This document shows, in pieces, positions 1 to 34,317 of a DNA stretch of 64,000 nucleotides. The stretch lies in assembly GCA_949825025.1 (NCBI GenBank), contig OX463785.1, positions 19,469,971-19,533,970 on the forward strand, written 5' to 3'. The stretch comes from Siphlonurus alternatus. Lineage: Eukaryota; Arthropoda; Insecta; Ephemeroptera; Siphlonuridae. A program made the translations under genes and the position numbers. Every line of letters starts with the position of its first letter. The stretch's first letter is position 1. The notes under the pieces are model-generated. The model made no database searches and had not been told where the DNA came from. It saw only the letters and a program-made list of their open reading frames with translations.

Positions 1-175
1 CCAGTCTCTATCCTTTTTATTAAGAATTCAGGGGTGCCAACTGAAATCACAGGACTTTCAATAATTATTTAAAAATAGTTCCGGGTTTCAAAAATATCTG
101 AAAAAACGCAGAGTAGCATAATTTAGTACCCTCTATTCATTTCTGAAATAATTTTTTTTCATGAATATGTTGTCC
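1..175. repeat. Foldback MITE, subfamily B (3' half)
   Basis: Right half of the palindromic element seen complete at 18131-18460, 43275-43600 and 48148-48472. It shares the inner block 'atcctttttattaag', the arm with 'caataattatttaaaaata' and the terminus GTTGTCC followed by 'att'. The left half lies outside the window. Confidence 0.8.
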
Positions 176-497
176 ATTAAGGCACTGGTACCAATACATA
201 TTAAATGGTAAAATACCCTTTAACTAATTAATTATTAAACATGTAATAAAACTAATAAATTTATGAAAAGAAATCAAAAAACATTTTTGCCCCACTTTAT
301 TGTGTATATTTACATGCAGTTTTACATGAAAAATAGAAGGGGAAAAATAAGAGTAGAGCTTTAAAATTAAATCGAATTTGAAATTTATTTCAACTCGAGA
401 ACCTTTAGATTTTATTCTAATCACGTTAATTAATTACTATTATTTTGTGCTAATAATAAAATGCATATTATTGTATATTTTTTCAATATTTTTGCAG

Positions 498-5707
<5,210 letters not shown>

Positions 5708-6157
5708 AAATCGATGGTAAAATTTAATCTGCTACTTTTGCATCACTATAATATTTTATACCACATGTATACCTTATACAGATAGGTATTTTGGAACATA
5801 CAGAATTGTATAATTTAGATATTGTGTTGATTGAACTTTAAATAAGTTAAAAATTTGTAAATATCAGTGAGTTTATAATATATTTATTATTAATTATTAC
5901 TTATCTTATAATAAATGTAGGTTTGAAATATAATTGTCTATATATATAATTTACTGCACGTGTTTGCTTATAAAGCATAGTCTAAGCATGGTGTGTATAT
6001 TCACCAAAGATCTGACATTTATTATTATTTTTTCTATTAAAAATTTTTATTCATATTATAATAAATCAGACATAATATTGTATAATTAATATTAATTTCT
6101 CTGGATTCTATGTACATAATGGTTCATATATTTTTTCTTACATTATCTTCTATATGT
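5708..6157. other. Convergent intergenic gap, chemoreceptor / SLC22 gene 1
   Basis: About 450 bp of AT-rich sequence between the two 3' ends. AATAAA-like signals on both strands (for example 'aataaatgtagg' near 5910) could serve the chemoreceptor. No further gene is seen. Confidence 0.5.
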
Positions 6158-16335
<10,178 letters not shown>

Positions 16336-16562
16336 TTTATCGTGTATTTATTATTAAAATAATTAAATTTTCACATTAGGTTTTGCGCAGTTCAATTATC
16401 TTTCTATTTCTTCTAAATATTTCAGTGAAACTGTCTCATGTTTCTGTAGGTAGAGTGTGGAGTATATAACTAAAAAATTTGAAATCATTTTTTTTTTTTT
16501 ATTTGGAACAAGCAAGAAGATAACAAGTGATATATTTTAAAGTAGACAGAGTGGTACAGCCT

Positions 16563-16784
16563 ATAGTTCAAGAAATTTAAGATTACCACCGAAAACAACC
16601 GGAAGTGGAAAGATATAGACTGAATTATGAATATGAAACATATAACAAGACTTTGCAGAGAGGTTGACATTTTTAATATAAATCAAAATCCAAAATTTCA
16701 GATTCAAAACTGAATTACGAAGTGCAAAAATCTCACACTTCCGGCTACTTCCGGTGGTGATCATAAATTTTATTGAACTGTAGA
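16563..16784. repeat. Element E ('cttccggctacttccgg')
   Basis: Imperfect inverted arms with 'accaccgaaaacaaccggaa' on the left and 'cttccggctacttccggtgg' on the right; the right end reads 'ttgaactgta'. Related copies at 17419-17625, 38545-38762 and 44209-44418 end in CAGTCAAAT / ATTTGACTG, the probable TIR. Confidence 0.65.
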
Positions 16785-16972
16785 ACATTCATGTACACAT
16801 AATTCAAACTAAAGTAAGGTCATGATCACTCAAATATTGTAATTTCATTATGTCGTAATTATTTATTATCGTGCTATTAAATTTAATTTATTATACAAGT
16901 ACATTTTGTTTGTATACATGGCACGTGCTGAAGTAATTGGGAGCACTCAACTCCAGCAAATTTTATACGTAG

Positions 16973-17240
16973 AATTGAGGTTTCTAAATAAATAAATTTT
17001 ACCTTTTATTCGTTATTAAGCTCTCTCCTCGTCTGATTTCTTGCTTTTTGCACCATTTTAGAGGGAAAAAGACGAAAGAAAGACGAGATTACGTATTTTT
17101 CCTCTACTTTATTTTAGAAATCTTGTCTTCATTTCATCCTCACTTTGAGTAAGAGAAAATAAGATGTGTTTTAGAGGTAAAAAGATTAGGTTTAGACGTG
17201 TAAAGGATGAGTTGTAGACGTAGTTTTTCAACGAAAGTTC
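16973..17240. repeat. MITE family C copy
   Basis: Runs from degenerate 'taaataaataaattttacct' through 'ttaagctctctcctcgtctg' to 'gacgtagtttttcaac'. Located upstream of the SLC22 gene 1 first exon. Confidence 0.75.
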
Positions 17241-17418
17241 ATTCATTTTTATCACTAAAAAGTTAATTTTAAACCTTCGCGGGTAACTTTCATTACATGT
17301 ATTTTATGATCTTTTAATTAATTGCATATTTTGATAGAGGACCCTGAGTTATAATTATCCAAAAACCAATCCAAAAACGTACGTAATTATTTATTATTGC
17401 CTTATAATGACTGAAATA

Positions 17419-17625
17419 TAGTCAAATTTACATGGTACTCCCTCCGGAAGTAGCCGGAAGTGTAATGTTTCTTATCTTTCTTTTCATATTTCAGCGTTAC
17501 AATTTCACACATAGATCAGTACTTTTATTTCAAACCACTCTGTAAAGTTTCAAAACTGGATAACAAATAGAAAAACTTCACACTTCCAGCTACATCCGGA
17601 AGGAGTATCAAATTAATTCAACTGT
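17419..17625. repeat. Element E copy
   Basis: Ends 'tagtcaaatttacatgg' and 'aattaattcaactgta', with inner 'ctccggaagtagccggaagt' and its inverted partner. Same family as 44209-44418. Confidence 0.75.
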
Positions 17626-18130
17626 ATATACTTGTGCTTATATGAACTTCAATTATGATTACAAAACGTAGTATAAAATACATAATAACAGTTTTGTTTT
17701 ATTTTGCTCCATATTTTCTACTGTTACAAGTATATAATTATTTACTGTTATGTTACTATTGCTATAGGCAACAAAAATGCATGTTTTGAATTGTTAAATA
17801 TTTACATGCGAAAATTAACAATTACATCTACGTCAATCCAACTGCAGGTCGCTTATATAAAGGCATATCTCAAAACAAGGCAAACAGAAAAGTGTCATCC
17901 GTGCTTAGCGACATTTTCAATTATTGTCCATCAATATTCTTTGTCATAATATTATCACACCTCTAGTTTTATTTAATTTTCACAACTGCAGACAAATTTT
18001 CAAGTAACAGTAGAAAAATAAAATATTAATCTTAAGTATTTCTAAATTTAAAAATTATTTATATTTACTAAAATTAAATATTACTATTGCAATCTCGTAA
18101 ATTTACTTTAATTAACATAATTTATTGAAT

Positions 18131-18460
18131 GGACAACATAAATGAATGAAAATTTTTTATTGCAGAAATGAATAGAGGGTACCAAATTATGTTACTCTGA
18201 ATTCTTTCAGATTTTTTTGAGACCCAGAATTATTTTTAAATAATTATTGAAAGTGCGGCCACGCCCCCTGGAGGCGTCAATAGGCGTCCAGTCTTTATCC
18301 TTTTTATTAAGGCTGCAGGGGTTCCAACTGAAATCACAGGACTTTCAATAATTATTTAAAAATAGTTCCGGGTTTCAAAAAAATCTGAAAAAATTCAGAG
18401 TAGCATAATTTGGTACCCTCTATTTATTTCTGCAATAAAATTTTTTCATGTATGTTGTCC
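18131..18460. repeat. Foldback MITE, subfamily B (complete)
   Basis: Ends GGACAAC and GTTGTCC, flanked by 'at' on both sides. The arms match subfamily A inside ('attgcagaaatgaatagagg'), but the centre is 'gcggccacgccccctggagg' rather than the TGACGTCA type. Confidence 0.85.
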
Positions 18461-18743
18461 ATTGTATAATGTAATTGAAGTTATATATATATATATATAT
18501 ATAGCTACTTGCAATTCATTAAAAATTAGGCTTTAATACGTATATTTTTTTATATATGTCATAAATTGTAATTTTCTATCTTGGTCCAGTAATTATTAAT
18601 TAAATAAAATTATTTATAATTTTGTACACCAGGAAATTTGGTCCTGTTTTACTTCCTTTGCTGTAGTTTCATGTCACTGACAATGAGGGATAAAAATCAC
18701 TAACATTATGACTTCAAAAAAAGACATGTTCTCCTATTCATAA

Positions 18744-19010
18744 TAGAGCATTGACCTCAAAATTATTTATTGCAAAAATGGATACAGGGTGTAAAGTTAT
18801 GCAACTATAATATTTTTCAGATATTTTATAGCCCGAGAAGTTTTGCTAAAATTTTTTACCGAGGTCGGGTTTGAACTAATGCCTCTTTGAATTCATATAC
18901 CTATATTAAGAGAGGCGTCAATTTCTCTGTACTTTCAATAATTTTAGTAGCATAAATTTGCAGCCTGTATATCCATTCATGCAATAAAAAAAATTTTGAG
19001 TCGATACTCC
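18744..19010. repeat. Foldback MITE, subfamily A (centre shortened)
   Basis: Left end 'agagcattgacctcaaaatt', right end 'gagtcgatactcc'. The central palindrome is reduced, with 'gaggtcgggtttgaactaat' in one arm. Confidence 0.75.
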
Positions 19011-19023
19011 ATTACATAATTTC

Positions 19024-19320
19024 TTTATTCAATCATCATTTATGTGCTTTCACAAGAGAAAAAATACTTATTAATTATAATTGTTACTCCCAGGTTCTCA
19101 CAGCCTCCTTATGGACCGACACCGTCACTCCCTTGCTGCCTACTCGAAAATCTCTGTTCTTCTTCTTGGCTAGTCAGGGGCACTACCCTGGAACTCTAGG
19201 CCTGGATGGCGATGAATTTTGGAGAAATTACATTCACTCTACTTCATTAGTATTAACGTTTATTTAGCAACCGTGTGGATTATCAGGATAATTAAATTTG
19301 ATAATACTTCTTTTTTATTA
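19024..19320. other. Unassigned GC-richer island
   Basis: Between a MITE and the 5S cassette. About 120 bp ('ccgacaccgtcactcccttg', 'ggcactaccctggaactcta') stands out in base composition. It can be read open for some 55 codons on the plus strand, but I recognise no family and see no clear splice pair or start. It may be a transposon relic. Confidence 0.3.
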
Positions 19321-19494
19321 AACACAAAAAGTGTACATACAATTTTTTATAATGCTACTTAAAATAAATAAAATCATTAAAATTTGTTTGAAATAGTTAT
19401 GAAGAATTAGAGAAAGGTTTGAAATTAACTTCAGCTAAAATATTAATAATAATGTTTTTTTTATCATAAATTTGAAAAAATTAACAAAAAAATT

Positions 19495-19614
19495 GCATCT
19501 ACAGCACGCGGTATTCCCAGGCGGTCACCCATCCAAGTACTAACCGCGCTCGACGTTGCTTAACTTCGGTGATCGGACGAGAACCGGTGCATTCAACGTG
19601 ATATGGCCGTAGAC
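19495..19614 (-). rRNA. 5S rRNA gene 3
   Basis: Full 120-nt 5S sequence with complete internal control region. Downstream (to the left) is a T-rich stretch on the transcribed strand suited to Pol III termination. It is head to head with gene 4 across a 137-bp spacer. Confidence 0.95.
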
Positions 19615-19751
19615 ATTGATAATCTGCTAACTTTCTACTCTTTAACTCTTGCTAACAGCTGGAGGAGAGAGGAGGGGAAATTATCAAGCCACCCACCTCC
19701 CCTCCAGCTTTTAGCAAGTGTTAAAAACTAGAAAGGTGGGGGCATACTGAT
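19615..19751. promoter_or_regulatory. Bidirectional 5S spacer, 137 bp
   Basis: Separates the 5' ends of two divergent 5S genes. It is itself an imperfect dyad: 'gctaacagctggagg' on one side and 'cccctccagcttttagc' on the other. Its reverse complement is the spacer at 20874-21010 with very few differences. It may carry upstream elements serving both genes. Confidence 0.6.
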
Positions 19752-19871
19752 GTCTACGGCCATATCACGTTGAATGCACCGGTTCTCGTCCGATCACCGA
19801 AGTTAAGCAACGTCGAGCGCGGTTAGTACTTGGATGGGTGACCGCCTGGGAATACCGCGTGCTGTAGATGC
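19752..19871 (+). rRNA. 5S rRNA gene 4
   Basis: Same 120-nt sequence as the other intact copies, box A to box C unchanged. Followed by 'aatttttaa' and then a long T run about 15 nt on. Confidence 0.95.
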
Positions 19872-20753
19872 AATTTTTAATTATATTTTTTTTTTTATAT
19901 TGGTATAAATTGCAATGATAGAAATAGTGGAAAAATTACAATAGAGTCTTCAAGTCAGCTGGTTTTACGGTGTTCCCACTGTCCTATCTAAACCTATGTA
20001 AAAAAAAACTCCAAAATTGTAATTTGACATTAAAAAAATATAAAAAAGTTCTTGGTTCATTATCAGAAGACCTTAATTAGAGATGGTTTTAGTTTTTATA
20101 GTTGCTGAGAAAATTTTCTAATTTTTTATCATTCATGGTGTTTTTTTATGGAGAAAATTTTTCCGCCGGGGAACACTTACAGCCTCAATGTAAGTAAATT
20201 TTAAATATTAATATATATTTGGTGCATATTACGAAAAATATGTGATTTGATTTGTTTATTAGAGATCCAATACAGAAAATCCTTATTATGGATACATACA
20301 TTGATAGATGTAATACGTAATATTATAATAGTTACAATCCTAAAACATAAAATAAAATACGACAAACATTATACACATTATACATACAGTAGTAAAATTA
20401 GGTAATGATTTTATTTATTTTAAGTAGCATTATAAAAAAATATGGAATTTCACTTCTATTCACCCCTTATAAGTCTTAAACGCAACCCTGCATAACTTGC
20501 ATGCATGAAGGGTTGCATAACAATTGGTCCTGCAGGCGTTGAAAAAAATGGCGACAAAGATTATTAATGGTAATTAAATAAACCTTATACATTAAATTAA
20601 AAAAGACATAAATAACAGAAAATAATATATTTGTCGGAGTATATTTAAATATATAAAATTATAAATATATTTAAATTTTTTTGAAGGTAAATATTGATAC
20701 CTTAATTAAAACGACAACTTAAGTTAACTAATTAAGTAATAATTAAAAAAATT
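19872..20753. other. Spacer between convergent 5S genes 4 and 5
   Basis: 882 bp without a gene. The right half holds the 5S-unit motif 'gaagggttgcataacaattg' + 'gtcctgcaggcgttgaaaa', also found inverted at 13980-14060 and again at 21300-21370, so it belongs to the 5S repeat unit. The left 500 bp is AT-rich and unassigned. Confidence 0.5.
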
Positions 20754-20873
20754 GCATCTACAGCACGCGGTATTCCCAGGCGGTCACCCATCCAAGTACT
20801 AACCGCGCTCGACGTTGCTTAACTTCGGTGATCGGACGAGAACCGGTGCATTCAACGTGATATGGCCGTAGAC
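20754..20873 (-). rRNA. 5S rRNA gene 5
   Basis: Intact 120-nt copy in minus orientation. With gene 6 it forms a cassette that is the inverted image of genes 3/4. Confidence 0.95.
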
Positions 20874-21010
20874 ATCAGTATGCCCCCACCTTTCCAGTTT
20901 TTAAAACTTGCTAAAAGCTGGAGGGGAGGTGGGTGGCTTGATAATTTCCCCTCCTCTCTCCTCCAGCTGTTAGCAAGAGTTAAAGAGTAGAAAGTTAGCA
21001 GATTATCAAT
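20874..21010. promoter_or_regulatory. Bidirectional 5S spacer, inverted copy
   Basis: Reverse complement of 19615-19751, with only a couple of differences ('tttccagttttta' against 'tttctagttttta'). This shows that the whole cassette was inverted and duplicated, or copied by conversion. Confidence 0.65.
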
Positions 21011-21130
21011 GTCTACGGCCATATCACGTTGAATGCACCGGTTCTCGTCCGATCACCGAAGTTAAGCAACGTCGAGCGCGGTTAGTACTTGGATGGGTGA
21101 CCGCCTGGGAATACCGCGTGCTGTAGATGC
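21011..21130 (+). rRNA. 5S rRNA gene 6
   Basis: Intact 120-nt copy followed by 'ac' and a run of about 12 T, a strong Pol III terminator. The 3' flank (to about 21260) is the reverse complement of the left flank of gene 3. Confidence 0.95.
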
Positions 21131-21570
21131 ACTTTTTTTTTTTTAAATCAAATTTATGAAAAAAAACATTATTAATATTTTAGCTGAAGTTAATTTCAAA
21201 CCTTTCTCTAATTCTTCATAACTATTTCAAAAAAAATTTTAAGTAGCATTATAAAAAAAAAAAAATGGAATTTCGCTTCTTTTCACCCCTTATAAGTCTT
21301 AAACGCAACCCTGCATAACTTGGGCGCATAAAGGGTTGCATAACAATTGGTCCTGCAGGCGTTGAAAAAAATGGCGACATTGATTATTAATGGTAATTAA
21401 ATAAACCTTATACAATAATTAAAAAAATACATATTATATAAAAGAAAATAATATAAATTATGTCGGAGTATATTTAAATATTTAATTTAAATACATAAAT
21501 GTACGTTAATATTGATACCTTATTTAATAAGACAACTATATTTAATTAATTTTGCAATAATTAAAAAAGC

Positions 21571-21690
21571 GCATCTACAGCACGCGGTATTCCCAGGCGG
21601 TCACCCATCCAAGTACTAACCGCGCTCGACGTTGCTTAACTTCGGTGATCGGACGAGAACCGGTGCATTCAACGTGATATGGCCGTAGAC
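21571..21690 (-). rRNA. 5S rRNA gene 7
   Basis: Intact 120-nt copy, tail to tail with gene 6 across 440 bp of unit spacer. Its 5' side is separated from gene 8 by an inserted TIR element. Confidence 0.95.
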
Positions 21691-21693
21691 ATT

Positions 21694-22187
21694 GGGTGTA
21701 GTCCGTATTATGTTCTGAACGTTCGGAACCTTCGATTTGGCGTCCCGTAATTATGTTCTGAATGTTCAGAACCATTTCCGAGGTTACCCGAAGTGAGTCA
21801 GCTGACTTCAAAAAAGAGGTTCCGAGTGTTGCGAACTTTTCCTCCGAACCATCGGAACTAGAGTCAGCTGATCACAATTTTTTGGGGGAAATTTGAAAAG
21901 TACGTAACAAACCTGTGCAACCTACGTGATAACTGTTTGATTTGAGGTAAATCTTTGCTTAATTGGTGATCAATAACTGTTACGTGAGTTTTATGTTAAA
22001 ATTTCTGAAGCCAGTGAACAGTTCTCTCTTTTTCGTATTTTTTTTTTAAACTGATGCGTATTACCGCGAAAAAGATGTTCTTAAAGTGGTCCGTTATCTG
22101 ATGTTCTGAAGTCAATGTTTTTGTTCAGAGTCGGTCCGTAATCACTCATATGTTCTGAACGTTCGGAACCTAATACGGACTACACCC
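21694..22187. mobile_element. TIR element inserted between 5S genes 7 and 8
   Basis: 494 bp bounded by the perfect 17-bp inverted repeat GGGTGTAGTCCGTATTA. Near each end lies the near-palindrome 'gttctgaacgttcggaac'. The flanks 'catt' and 'ttcg' suggest a TT target duplication. No transposase is present, so it is non-autonomous. Without it the spacer would be about 155 bp, close to the normal 137. Confidence 0.8.
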
Positions 22188-22340
22188 TTCGACACATGGA
22201 ACAATTTTTAATATTTAACCTTGACTCCCAACAGTCGCTGAATGGCTGGAGGGGAGGGGAGGGGAAATTATCGAGCTACCTACTCCCCTCCAGCAGCTGA
22301 AAGCAAAGAATAAAAAGCAGAGAGTTAACAATTTGTCAAT

Positions 22341-22460
22341 GTCTACGGCCATATCACGTTGAATGCACCGGTTCTCGTCCGATCACCGAAGTTAAGCAAC
22401 GTCGAGCGCGGTTAGTACTTGGATGGGTGACCGCCTGGGAATACCGCGTGCTGTAGTTGC
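22341..22460 (+). rRNA. 5S rRNA gene 8
   Basis: Complete copy except for the 3' end GTAGTTGC instead of GTAGATGC, followed by 'acttttttt'. Its upstream region keeps the 'ggaggggaggggaggggaaa' / 'ctcccctccagc' spacer blocks. Confidence 0.94.
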
Positions 22461-22822
22461 ACTTTTTTTGTTAATTTATTTCAACCATCGATATAAACAA
22501 AACAGACATTTAAGTTTTTTATAAAATTTACCTGATTTTTACCTGACATAAAAACATTTTTTTTTATTATTGTTTTATTATGTTGTGCTCTACAAAAATA
22601 TCATACTGCGTGTCAGTGACTTTTATTGTCTCATATTTTTATACTATATATCTAAGTAAGTGCAATTTTTTTACCTCTGTTTCAATTATAATGTTAATGC
22701 ATAATTATGAATAATTAAAATTTATCAACTTTATATTTTTATTACTTTAAATATAAGAATTTGAGAATGAACATAAATACTTATTTATATAATTTTATTG
22801 TAAATATATACATGTTATACAT

Positions 22823-23140
22823 GAGTATCGACCTCAATTTTTTTTATTGCAGAAATGGATAGAGGGTGCAAAGTTATGCTACTCTGAATTTTTTTCAGAT
22901 TTTTTAGAGCCCGGCAACTATTTTTTAAAAATTATTGAAAGTGCAGAAAAAGTGCGCCGCCTCTTGCCGCCTCTCTTAATAAAAGATAGGACCCAAAAGG
23001 GACGTGGATTCGAACCCCACCTCGCCAAAACTTTTTAGCAATACTTCCCGGTCCCTAAAAAATATGAAAAAAAAATCAGAGTAACATAACTTTTTATCCT
23101 CTATCTATTTCTGCTATAAAAATTTTTGAGGTCGGTACTC
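22823..23140. repeat. Foldback MITE, subfamily A variant
   Basis: Ends 'gagtatcgacctcaatttt' and 'ttgaggtcggtactc'. The inner arms carry 'ctcttaataaaagatagga' and 'gattcgaaccccacctcgcc' rather than the TGACGTCA core. It lies downstream of SLC22 gene 2. Confidence 0.8.
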
Positions 23141-23381
23141 TATTGTACAATGGGCATTAGGATTGACAAATAACAAAAGTAACCTGAAGCATGCACTATT
23201 TCTGAAGCATACACACTTTCATTTCAACTACTTACAGGCTTTCAATCAGAAAATCCGAAGATACGAAATTATATTTTTCATGTAACTTCACACAAATCGT
23301 TCATAGGTCATATTGTTTTTGTTATAAAACTATGATATTAAATAAATAAAATCTTGATTTCAAGTAGTAAAAACTCTTATT

Positions 23382-30945
<7,564 letters not shown>

Positions 30946-31504
30946 TATAATATAAACCTGTCGATATAATATATTGAAAAACTTAAAAAAATGTAAATAT
31001 TAATATTACAAAATTTAATTTTTATTTATTCAGTAAAACAGAAATTTTACTATCCATTCTGAAACTCAAACAAATATTTATAATTTCTTATATAACATTA
31101 AGGAAGATTCACACATCAAAATCTGATGAGAAATATAAAATTAAATACCATGACTTTATATATATATAATGAGTAAAATGACAATTACATTTTAATGTAA
31201 CAAAGTCCATAGTATTATCAATATTTTTACTGGGTTTTTCTAATTATAATTATATGATAATTGACATTGATTTTTTTTATCTAAAATTTTTTATATGAAT
31301 GTGGTAGGAGGAAAAGAATGAGCTTGCATTTAAAATAATTTTATATTAAAGATTATATAGATATACTTTAACCCTATATTATATAGGCTATATATATATA
31401 CTTGATCTTGATACATTATCAGTAGACCCCTAAAAGGGAGGGGGGAGTAGGAAGATAGTTTCAAATTAATAGCTTTAACAGCTCTGAGAAAAAAAAATCG
31501 TATT

Positions 31505-31831
31505 GGAGTATCGACCTCATTTTTTTTTTATTTCAGAAATGGATAGAGCGTGCAAAGTTATGCTGTCCTGATTTTTTTTTTTTTACATTTTTTAGATTCC
31601 GGGAAGTATTTTTAAAAAATTATTGAAAGTTCTTTTTGTGACGTCACGCGGCGGTAAGTCCTATCCTTTTCTTAAGGAGTGGCGTCTCGTGACATCACAA
31701 AAAGAACTTTCAATAATTTTTTAAAAATATACTTCCCGTGCTCTAAAAAATCTGAAAAAAAAATCAGGGTAGCATAACTTTGCACCCTCCTAACCATTTC
31801 TGCAATAAAAAAAAATTGAGGTCGATACTCC
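31505..31831. repeat. Foldback MITE, subfamily A
   Basis: GGAGTATCGACCTC to its inverse, flanked by 'tt' on both sides. The core is 'tgacgtcacgcggcgg' / 'tggcgtctcgtgacatca'. Confidence 0.88.
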
Positions 31832-32357
31832 TTTTCTAGCATGGTGGCTTATAGAGAAAATTATCACGCCGGGGGACACTTGAAGCCTCTATTATAAATA
31901 ATTATTTTAATTTTATTCATCTTATCATTTATTGACAAAATGCTACTAATTTATAGTATAATATTTTGTTAATATGGTGAAATTTTCATCATGCATTCTA
32001 TCTAAGGAGAGATAATTGATTTATTATTAATTAATAATTTAATACCTTCATCATTGGAGCGTATTGATACCTAAGTTGACACAATTTTTCTTCACTGCAC
32101 AGAGTAGATGATTAACATTTTTAATGAATGAAAAATTCTGTATTAAGTGTAACAAAATATCAATAAATTTCGTTGCACTTAAGTTAAATTATACACTTGA
32201 AATACGCACCAAACAGAACTAACGTGTACCTATACACCTTGCTTATATAATGAAAATATACAAGCTTGCATTTAGCTGTACTTTGTTACTTGTCGACAGT
32301 GCATTGTTATTTTAGAATGTGATGACAGTTGTTATAAATACGATATTATTAATTTCC

Positions 32358-32940
32358 CCTAATTACGTCTTCAGCTCATCTTTTTCACGTATAAATCTAT
32401 TCTTATAATAACATATTTTTACTTTTAAAACAAATCTTATTTCCTCCTTGCTCAACGTAAGGATGAAATGGAACCAATATTTCTAAAATTTTATACTCAA
32501 TGGAGTACCAACCTCAAATTTTTTTTATTGCAGAAATGGATAGAGGGTGTAAAAATATGCTACTCAGAATTTTTTCAAATTTTTCTGAGACCATGAGGAA
32601 GTATTTTTAAAAAATTATTGAAATTCCGTTTTATGACGTCACAGGCGTTAATATCCTATCCTTTTCTTAAGAAGAGGCGCCTCGTGACGTCATCAAAATG
32701 GACTTTCAATAATTTTTTAAAAATACTTCCCGGTCTCAGAAAAATCTGAAAAAATTCAGAGTAGCATATTTTTGCACCCTCTATCCATTTCTGCAGTAAA
32801 AAAATTTGAGGTCAGTACTCCATAAGAGGAACAAAGACGTATAATTTTTTCCCCTCTATAAAATGGTGCAAAATTGGTGAACAAAAGACGAGAGGAGAGC
32901 TTAATAGTGAATGGAAGATAAAATAAATTTATTTCAACTC
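32358..32940. repeat. MITE family C interrupted by subfamily A MITE
   Basis: The left part (32358-32501) and right part (32822-32940) together make one family C element. A complete subfamily A element sits between them at the 'ctca|at|aagagg' position. Confidence 0.85.
32502..32821. repeat. Foldback MITE, subfamily A, nested
   Basis: 'GGAGTACCAACCTC' to 'GAGGTCAGTACTCC', flanked by AT on both sides, inside a family C MITE. The uninterrupted copy at 27771 supplies the empty site and so supports a 2-bp AT duplication. Confidence 0.88.
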
Positions 32941-34017
32941 GTTTTTTTTTTTATTTTAGCAATATATACATACCGGCTAGGGTAAACAATTAACCCTGTT
33001 GGCCACTACAGAAATTCATCAAAAATCTTCAAGATATTAGATCAGTAATAAAGAAAAATATAATGCATTAAAAAATAAATTAATAAGAGAATAATTTCAC
33101 TCATCATACAAAGATTAAAGTATTTTTGACCCTAATGTTTTAATACAAAAAGTATAACATTTTGATTATAATATATCATTATTTTACTACTGCTACTTTA
33201 TTCAATATTTTTATATTTATTATGAAAACATAACCATGTTTCATAATTATAATATTTTTACTTTCATTTTTTAAAGACATACATTATCTCGATCAAAGCC
33301 TCTACCTGTGTAATAGGCTGTGATCTCGAGCAATATTTTCAAATTCTTTATTCAATCGTTCAGATTGTAAACAAACAAACGTAGATCATGTTATTAAAAA
33401 AAAAAAAATGAAAAAAAAATCAATTTTTACACAAAAGAAACCAATGACTAAATCTAACAATTAACATACTATTTAACTATTTACAACATATAAATATCTA
33501 TATAAAATTTATTAAAAAAACAACACTATATAAATTTAACAAGACAATCATCTTTTATATATAAATATTATTATATAATTAAGTTTCGAATTATATTTTT
33601 TTGCGGGTAGTTTAATTGACTTTAAAAAATAATAAAAATACTTTTTATTCGGTTAACGAGTCGTTAACTTGGGAAGTGGCTCAACCACAACTTTCATATA
33701 TTCTTGATGTTTTTTCTTAGTGTGCTGAAATGCTTTGTTTTATATTTTTCTTTATCTTTTTTTTTTTTCTTTTTGCAACTTTTTTTTTTTTAAATCTTCA
33801 ATGGGTATATAACAGTGATAATTGATAATGCTACTGAACTCTAATGAAGCTGGCAAAAATACAATTAACACGGCTATAAAAATGTATTTTTATTATGTGT
33901 AAATAATTATACATGTGTCTTTTAAATTTTATCATTTAATTAAATTTACAAAATGGAAAATAATAATGAAACTATATTAAATTTATTTCTTGCTAAAAAA
34001 AAAAAAAAAAAAAAAAA

Positions 34018-34118
34018 GTGTAACAGTGTTTAACCACATTTAGCTAGGGTGGTTTAACACGTAAAAATGTGGTGAAGCTAAACGTGGTTAGAAACCTGGC
34101 TAACTGCTTCGTGAATCG
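34018..34118. repeat. Relative of the 5187 MITE
   Basis: 'gtttaaccacatttagctag' and 'taaacgtggttagaaacctg' + 'gctaactgcttcgtgaatcg' match the 5187-5333 element; the left terminus is lost next to an A-run. Confidence 0.7.
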
Positions 34119-34317
34119 CTATATTTTATTTTTTAAGATTTTAAGTATATAAAGTTTACCAAAATATCACAAAAATGTAACATAATGAACAGAATTTAGC
34201 GAAAAAAAGAGAAAAAATTATTTTCATCATGACAGTATTGTTTAATCTTGTTGATTGCTTGAGAAGCGGTAATGATAATTCTTAATTGGCCTTCCAGACA
34301 GCCTCCTAGATAACAGC

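Noticed and set aside
17704..17949. 81-codon plus-strand frame
   Set aside because: No recognisable domain; adjoining sequence is MITE-rich and non-coding.
21575..21811. Frame across 5S gene 7
   Set aside because: Antisense reading of an rRNA gene and the adjoining transposon end.
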